The position numbers were made by a program, and so were the translations under genes. Shown here piece by piece: positions 5,829 through 9,261 of a stretch of DNA of 9,261 nucleotides (positions within the stretch are counted from its first letter, which is position 1; each line of letters starts with the position of its first letter). A model generated the notes under the pieces. That model was not told the DNA's origin, did no database searches, and saw only the letters and a list, made by a program, of their open reading frames with translations. Source of the stretch: Rhodospirillales bacterium (GTDB lineage: Bacteria; Pseudomonadota; Alphaproteobacteria; Rhodospirillales; Casp-alpha2); NCBI GenBank assembly GCA_028282185.1, contig JANQIJ010000056.1, positions 1-9,261 of the forward strand, written 5' to 3'.

Positions 5829-5863
5829 TTGGACCGCGTGATCCGCTTTTACTTTCGTTGGGA

Positions 5864-5893
5864 TTTATTGTCGTCACGAAGCTGGGATAGAAT
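5864..5893 (+). promoter_or_regulatory. Candidate promoter of the cNMP-binding-fold gene
   Basis: TAGAAT at 5888-5893 matches TATAAT at 5 of 6 positions; TTTATT at 5864-5869 is a weak -35 with an 18-bp spacer. A start near 5900 would leave 18 or 39 nt before the two candidate GTG start codons. The 89-bp gap after ynfA suggests that the gene can be transcribed separately. Confidence 0.4.
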
Positions 5894-5917
5894 GCGCGGA
5901 TGGCCCGTTAGCGGCGC

Positions 5918-6346
5918 GTGAGTTATTCGAGGCCCAAGGTGTCCGACAACCCGACACGTAAGACGTTCAGGTCCGGCGAGGAGCTGCTCCGCGAGGGCGC
6001 CCCCAATAACAACGCTTTCCTGATCACCAAGGGCAAGGTCGAAATCCGGACCGGCACCTATACCAGCAACCCCAACGTGGTCGCCCGACTGGGTAAGGGC
6101 GAAGTGATCGGCGAGATGTCGCTGTTCGACGACCAAACCCCCATGGCCTCGGCCATCGCCGTGGAAGAGACGGAGACCATTGTTCTGTCCAAAGGTGAGT
6201 TCAAACGCCGGTTGCAGGGCATGGACCCGGTCATGCGATCGGTCCTGGGCGTGCTGATCAAGCGGCTGCGCGAGTCCGTGGTGAAAAGCATGCGTGTCGG
6301 GCGTAACGACGACGAGCAATGGGCCCGCTGGAAGAAGAAAGACTGA
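5918..6346 (+). CDS. Stand-alone cyclic-nucleotide-binding-fold protein
   Basis: A 142-residue protein that is almost entirely one CRP/cAMP-receptor-like beta-roll (about residues 15-100: RKTFRSGEELLREGAPNNNAFLITKGKVEI ... GEVIGEMSLFDDQ), followed by a basic helix (residues 107-140). There is no helix-turn-helix, so it is not itself a classical CRP/FNR transcription factor. In the phosphate-binding cassette Gly65-Glu66 is kept, but the arginine that contacts the cyclic phosphate in CRP is replaced by Met76 (TPMASA). It may therefore bind no cyclic nucleotide, or a different ligand. Two GTG starts are possible: 5918 (listed) has no clear ribosome binding site, whereas 5939, seven codons later, has CGAGG six bases upstream and may be the true start. 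An upstream ATG at 5900 hits a TAG after three codons. It lies downstream of ynfA on the same strand and converges on the chemoreceptor gene. Role unknown. Confidence 0.85.
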   Translation: MSYSRPKVSDNPTRKTFRSGEELLREGAPNNNAFLITKGKVEIRTGTYTSNPNVVARLGKGEVIGEMSLFDDQTPMASAIAVEETETIVLSKGEFKRRLQGMDPVMRSVLGVLIKRLRESVVKSMRVGRNDDEQWARWKKKD

Positions 6347-6577
6347 CGGTCGCGTTTCCGGGGCTGGGTTCTGGCCCGGTGTCTCCCTTAAAAAAACCAT
6401 CGCGCACCTGTGAGGGCCGTCACCGCGGGCCTCACCGCGACCGGGTATCAGTAGCCCGCCCGCGAACTACGCCGTTTGAGCATGGCTTTCGATTCCCGGA
6501 CGCATGGCGGCAGCCCCGGAATTCTTCCGGTCCGTCGCGCGACCCTTGGGCCACGCTGTAAGCCTGGAATGCCGAAA
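6347..6577. other. Intergenic region between convergent genes, with hairpins
   Basis: No gene is supported here. An imperfect hairpin (GTGAGGGCC at 6410-6418 with GGGCCTCAC at 6427-6435) precedes an A7 tract (6390-6396), read as T7 leftward after a gap of about 13 bases. It could terminate the leftward chemoreceptor transcript, though the gap is atypical. A tight perfect hairpin CCGGAA-TTC-TTCCGG lies at 6516-6530, 48-62 bp past the chemoreceptor stop, without a T-run. CCGGG/CCCGG (near 6358-6379) also pairs just downstream of the cNMP-fold gene. Confidence 0.45.
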
Positions 6578-8803
6578 TCAGTCGCTCCGGACTTTGGTCA
6601 GGAACCTGTCCACTTCCTGGCGCAAATCCGCCGCTTGATCGGACAGTTCATCCGATGACTGCAGGACGCCGGATACGGCTTCGTCCGTCCGTTGCGCCGA
6701 GTTGCCCACCTGCGCGATGCTGGAACTCACGGCCTGGGTGCCGTTTTGGGCTTCCTGGGCGCTTCTGGCGATCTCCGTCGTCGAGGTGGTCTGCTCTTCG
6801 ATGGCGGCGGCGATGGCGGTCGATACTTCATTGGTTTCGCCAATGACGCGTTTGATCGACTCCATGGCGCTCACGGCGCTTTCCGTTTCTCTTTGGACGG
6901 TATCGATTTGCTGGCTGATCTCTTCCGTCGCCTTGGCTGTTTGATTGGCCAGGTTCTTGACTTCCGAGGCCACCACCGCAAAGCCCTTGCCGGCGTCGCC
7001 CGCCCTGGCCGCTTCGATCGTTGCGTTGAGCGCCAGAAGGTTGGTCTGTTCGGCGATATCGTTGATCAGATTGATGATCTGCCCGATCTTCTGTGAAGAT
7101 TCCGCCAGGTTGGTGATGATTTCGGCCGAGGACTGGGCCTCGTTCACGGCATGGTCGGCGATCGTCCTTGAGTGGTTGACCTGCTGGCTGATCTCCTTGA
7201 TCGAGGCCGTCATCTCTTCGGCGGCGGCGGCAACGGATTCCACGCTCCCGCTCGCCTGGTTGGCGGATTGCGTAACCGCCGTGGATTCGGACAAGGTCTC
7301 CTGCGCCATGGCGGCCATGGATTTCGACGTGCTCTTGAGCCCCGCCGCGGCTTTGGAAACGCTGTCCACGATGGAACTGACCTTGGCTTCGAAACCGTCG
7401 GCCAGTTCCGCAATGGCCCTGCGTTTCTCGATTTCGGCTTGTTCTTCGGCCTTGGCTTGTTCTTCTTCCAGTCGTTTGACTTCCTCGGCATTGTCCTTGA
7501 AGATCTGAACGGCCTTGGCCATCTCGCCGATTTCGTCATCCCGGTGCAGCGACGGCACCTCAAGGTTCAGGTTGCCGGAGGCCAGTCCGTCCATGACGCC
7601 GGTCATTTGCACCATGGGTTTCGTTACGGTCAGGCGCATGAGGACGATCAGGCCGATGGAAAGAAGGATCGACCCGACGATGATAGTCAAGATGTAGGCC
7701 CTGGCTTCGATAACAAGTTCCGCCGCGATTTCATCGGCGCTGTGGCTGATCGCGTCCGCCTTGTTGACGATGATGTCCAGGGTTGCCGCGACGGCATCGA
7801 CGTCTTTTTCCAGGTCTTCGGTCGCGGCGTCCGCGGCGAACTCCGCTCGAAGCATATCCCTGTGCGTATCGAAAAGTTGTTCATCCTGGTTGGCCGAGGA
7901 GATCCAACTGTCGAAGGTTCTCTCAAGAACCTTCGCGTCGTCCTTGTCCTCTTCCGTTTCCGCCAGCCGGTGGAGAATATCGAAATGGGGTTGGGCGCTA
8001 TCGCTCAGCCTTTTGAAATCCGCGGCCGGTACTTTCAGTTCCTCAAGCGATTCCGTCGCCATGTATTCGCCGGCCGTATCCTGTATCTCCATGATGATGC
8101 GTTGCAGTTTGAGAGCCGCCTCGACGACGGGGTAATCTTGTTCGAACAGGCTGCCCAACAATTCATTCAGTTGTTCGGTGGTTGCCGTGCCGTCGGCCAC
8201 CAATTGATCGCCCTGTTCCTCGACCGTCGCCATCTCGGCTTCGTTCTCGTTCGAAAACTCATCGAGCAGTTCGATCAGCTTGGCGCCGATCCCGTCAAAT
8301 TCGTCAAGTAATCTGTCGGCCTTTATCTCTTCGCCGAGTTCATCCGTGTGGAACTTGAACATCTTCTCGGAGTTTATGACGAACTCCGCGTGTTCCTTGC
8401 CGACCGTGGCCAATTCATCGAGCAGGTCCTTGTCCGTCACGAGCCCGTCGAGTTCGGTATTCGTTTCCTTGAAGGCTTCGACAAGTTCGCGAAATTCCTT
8501 GATCAGTTCTTCAATGTCGCTCAGTTCCTCGTCGGCGATGACTTCTTCCGCGACCTTGGTCGCTTCCCAGATATTCATCACGAGATCGTCGGCCGTTTCC
8601 ACCGTCGGCGCCGCGATCTCACTGATGTTATTCAGTTTGTCGTCGATCTTGCTGATGTAGAAAATGCCGATCATGCCGACCACGGCGGAGAGAACCGACA
8701 GCATTGCGAAGCCGACCATGAGTTTGCGGGCGACCGTCAGCCGAAAGCCGCCTTGCTGTTGTTCACCGAGTTTGACGTCCCGGCTTTCTTCCTCGTTTTT
8801 CAT
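6578..8803 (-). CDS. Methyl-accepting chemotaxis protein with long sensor region, HAMP and signalling domain
   Basis: A 741-residue membrane chemoreceptor that relays stimuli to CheA/CheW. Order: short charged cytoplasmic N-terminus (1-26), membrane helix about 27-50, periplasmic sensor region about 51-368, second membrane helix about 369-393 (AYILTIIVGSILLSIGLIVLMR), HAMP about 394-446 (ending RDDEIGEMAKAVQIFKDNA), a Glu/Lys/Ala-rich coiled coil, then the signalling domain to about 735. The hairpin tip at 585-619 is near-invariant: EQTNLLALNATIEAARAG followed by DAGKGFAVVASEVKNLA. No CheR-binding NWETF-type pentapeptide ends the protein. The sensor region is long (about 318 residues), strongly acidic and apparently all-helical, longer than a four-helix-bundle sensor and closer to a two-module helical domain; its ligand is unknown. 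The start is ATG 8803, preceded by AGGAGG (8808-8813); an ATG 14 codons earlier lacks a binding site. A GntR-type regulator gene lies upstream on the same strand. Confidence 0.96.
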   Translation of the reverse strand: MKNEEESRDVKLGEQQQGGFRLTVARKLMVGFAMLSVLSAVVGMIGIFYISKIDDKLNNISEIAAPTVETADDLVMNIWEATKVAEEVIADEELSDIEELIKEFRELVEAFKETNTELDGLVTDKDLLDELATVGKEHAEFVINSEKMFKFHTDELGEEIKADRLLDEFDGIGAKLIELLDEFSNENEAEMATVEEQGDQLVADGTATTEQLNELLGSLFEQDYPVVEAALKLQRIIMEIQDTAGEYMATESLEELKVPAADFKRLSDSAQPHFDILHRLAETEEDKDDAKVLERTFDSWISSANQDEQLFDTHRDMLRAEFAADAATEDLEKDVDAVAATLDIIVNKADAISHSADEIAAELVIEARAYILTIIVGSILLSIGLIVLMRLTVTKPMVQMTGVMDGLASGNLNLEVPSLHRDDEIGEMAKAVQIFKDNAEEVKRLEEEQAKAEEQAEIEKRRAIAELADGFEAKVSSIVDSVSKAAAGLKSTSKSMAAMAQETLSESTAVTQSANQASGSVESVAAAAEEMTASIKEISQQVNHSRTIADHAVNEAQSSAEIITNLAESSQKIGQIINLINDIAEQTNLLALNATIEAARAGDAGKGFAVVASEVKNLANQTAKATEEISQQIDTVQRETESAVSAMESIKRVIGETNEVSTAIAAAIEEQTTSTTEIARSAQEAQNGTQAVSSSIAQVGNSAQRTDEAVSGVLQSSDELSDQAADLRQEVDRFLTKVRSD

Positions 8804-8807
8804 AATG

Positions 8808-8813
8808 CCTCCT
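8808..8813 (-). promoter_or_regulatory. Ribosome binding site deciding the chemoreceptor start
   Basis: Consensus AGGAGG on the minus strand, 4 bases before the ATG at 8803. It selects this start over the in-frame ATG at 8845. Confidence 0.85.
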
Positions 8814-8851
8814 ATAGTAGATTTCAGTTCGACAAACCGGCTCAAGAAGCG

Positions 8852-8869
8852 GGCATGTCATCACATGCC
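8852..8869. repeat. Inverted repeat between the regulator gene and the chemoreceptor gene
   Basis: GGCATGT and ACATGCC are perfect 7-bp arms around CATC. The repeat lies 22-39 bp after the stop of the GntR-type regulator and about 50 bp before the chemoreceptor start. It could be a hairpin in a shared transcript or an operator for a dimeric regulator. No T-run follows in either direction, so a simple terminator is unlikely. Confidence 0.45.
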
Positions 8870-8890
8870 GAACATCGCCAGCGCGCCGCA

Positions 8891-9261
8891 TCACACTAGG
8901 TCACTCAGATAGGCGTGATGCCGTGTGTCGCAGCGGGAAATCCGCAGTTCCACCGGGCGGCCGTCCAGGGTCAGGGCGATGCGCTCAATAAGGAGGAGCG
9001 GCGCGCCCCGGTCGAGGCCCAGGTGAACCACGTCTTCCGGGTCGGCCCGGACCGCGGTGAGATGCTCGACCGCGCGGTGGATGATGACGCCGAAGCGTTC
9101 CTGATACAGTTGATAGAGCGTGTTGGGAATCTGGGTCTCCTTGAGGCTGGCCAGGCCGGGGAACAGGGCGTCCGGCAGGACGATGCTTTCCAGGATCGCG
9201 TGCCGGCCTTGCAGGTCGCGGACCCGGCGAATATTGACGACCTCGCCTGAGACCGGCAGGT
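8891..9261 (-). CDS. GntR/HutC-type transcriptional regulator, C-terminal UTRA domain (5' end missing)
   Basis: The minus strand is open from the right window edge to a TGA at 8891-8893 and gives 123 codons that read as the second half of a UTRA ligand-binding domain, found in the HutC subfamily of GntR regulators. Landmarks: SGEVVNIRRVRDLQGRHAILESIVLP, then LYQERFGVIIHRAVEHLTAV, then LGLDRGAPLLLIERIALTLD, then GRPVELRISRCDTRHHAYL. The DNA-binding winged helix would lie outside the window. Such regulators repress catabolic operons until a small acid, sugar phosphate or amino-acid-derived effector binds; the effector is unknown here. It is followed 87 bp later by the chemoreceptor gene on the same strand, so the two could share a transcript. 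Confidence 0.9.
   Translation of the reverse strand, partial: LPVSGEVVNIRRVRDLQGRHAILESIVLPDALFPGLASLKETQIPNTLYQLYQERFGVIIHRAVEHLTAVRADPEDVVHLGLDRGAPLLLIERIALTLDGRPVELRISRCDTRHHAYLSDLV

Noticed and set aside
6390..6435. Clean rho-independent terminator of the chemoreceptor gene
   Set aside because: The hairpin is imperfect and separated from the T7 tract by about 13 bases, so it is only mentioned as a possibility.
7172..8311. Plus-strand 379-codon frame opposite the chemoreceptor
   Set aside because: Antisense shadow rich in Arg, Gly and Phe; the minus strand encodes a textbook receptor.

Overview
The window is GC-rich DNA with long open frames packed on both strands. It looks like a free-living, motile alphaproteobacterium, perhaps of the Rhodospirillales. 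This rests on overall style (GC-rich codons, a HAMP-type chemoreceptor, a perfect FNR-type operator, GANTC sites in regulatory DNA) and not on a diagnostic marker gene, so the placement is tentative. No rRNA, tRNA, CRISPR array, transposase or phage gene was seen.

Layout from left to right. (1) 1-1302, plus strand: an aldehyde dehydrogenase cut by the left window edge. (2) 1303-1565: three copies of a short element with terminal inverted repeats, lying between two convergent genes; the first copy carries an exact 47-bp internal deletion. (3) 1587-3680, minus strand: a hemerythrin-like protein gene followed by a gene for an exported DUF3179 protein, probably one transcript. (4) 3681-4490: an 810-bp divergent regulatory region without a convincing gene. 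It holds a perfect FNR/Anr-type box inside a larger palindrome, a second near-consensus FNR-type box, two tandem DnaA-box-like sites, and several smaller palindromes. (5) 4491-5828, plus strand: a tight three-gene cluster made of a cysteine-dioxygenase-like cupin, a HIT-family protein and a YnfA-family small membrane protein. (6) 5918-6346, plus strand: a stand-alone cyclic-nucleotide-binding-fold protein without a DNA-binding domain. (7) 6578-8803, minus strand: a large methyl-accepting chemotaxis receptor with an unusually long acidic sensor region. (8) 8891-9261, minus strand: the C-terminal UTRA domain of a GntR/HutC-type regulator, cut by the right window edge.

The most coherent biological story is the centre. 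A perfect FNR-type box sits at the right distance (-41.5 geometry) from a plausible -10 element to activate the hemerythrin/DUF3179 pair when oxygen falls. A di-iron oxygen- or NO-responsive protein and an uncharacterised exported CxxC protein would then be made together under low oxygen. A second FNR-type box about 250 bp upstream shows the same box-to-minus-10 geometry in the same direction. Both boxes contain GANTC, the methylation site of CcrM in alphaproteobacteria, and two DnaA-like boxes lie between them. That raises the possibility that oxygen control and cell-cycle control meet here. The remaining genes look like ordinary accessory metabolism and signalling.
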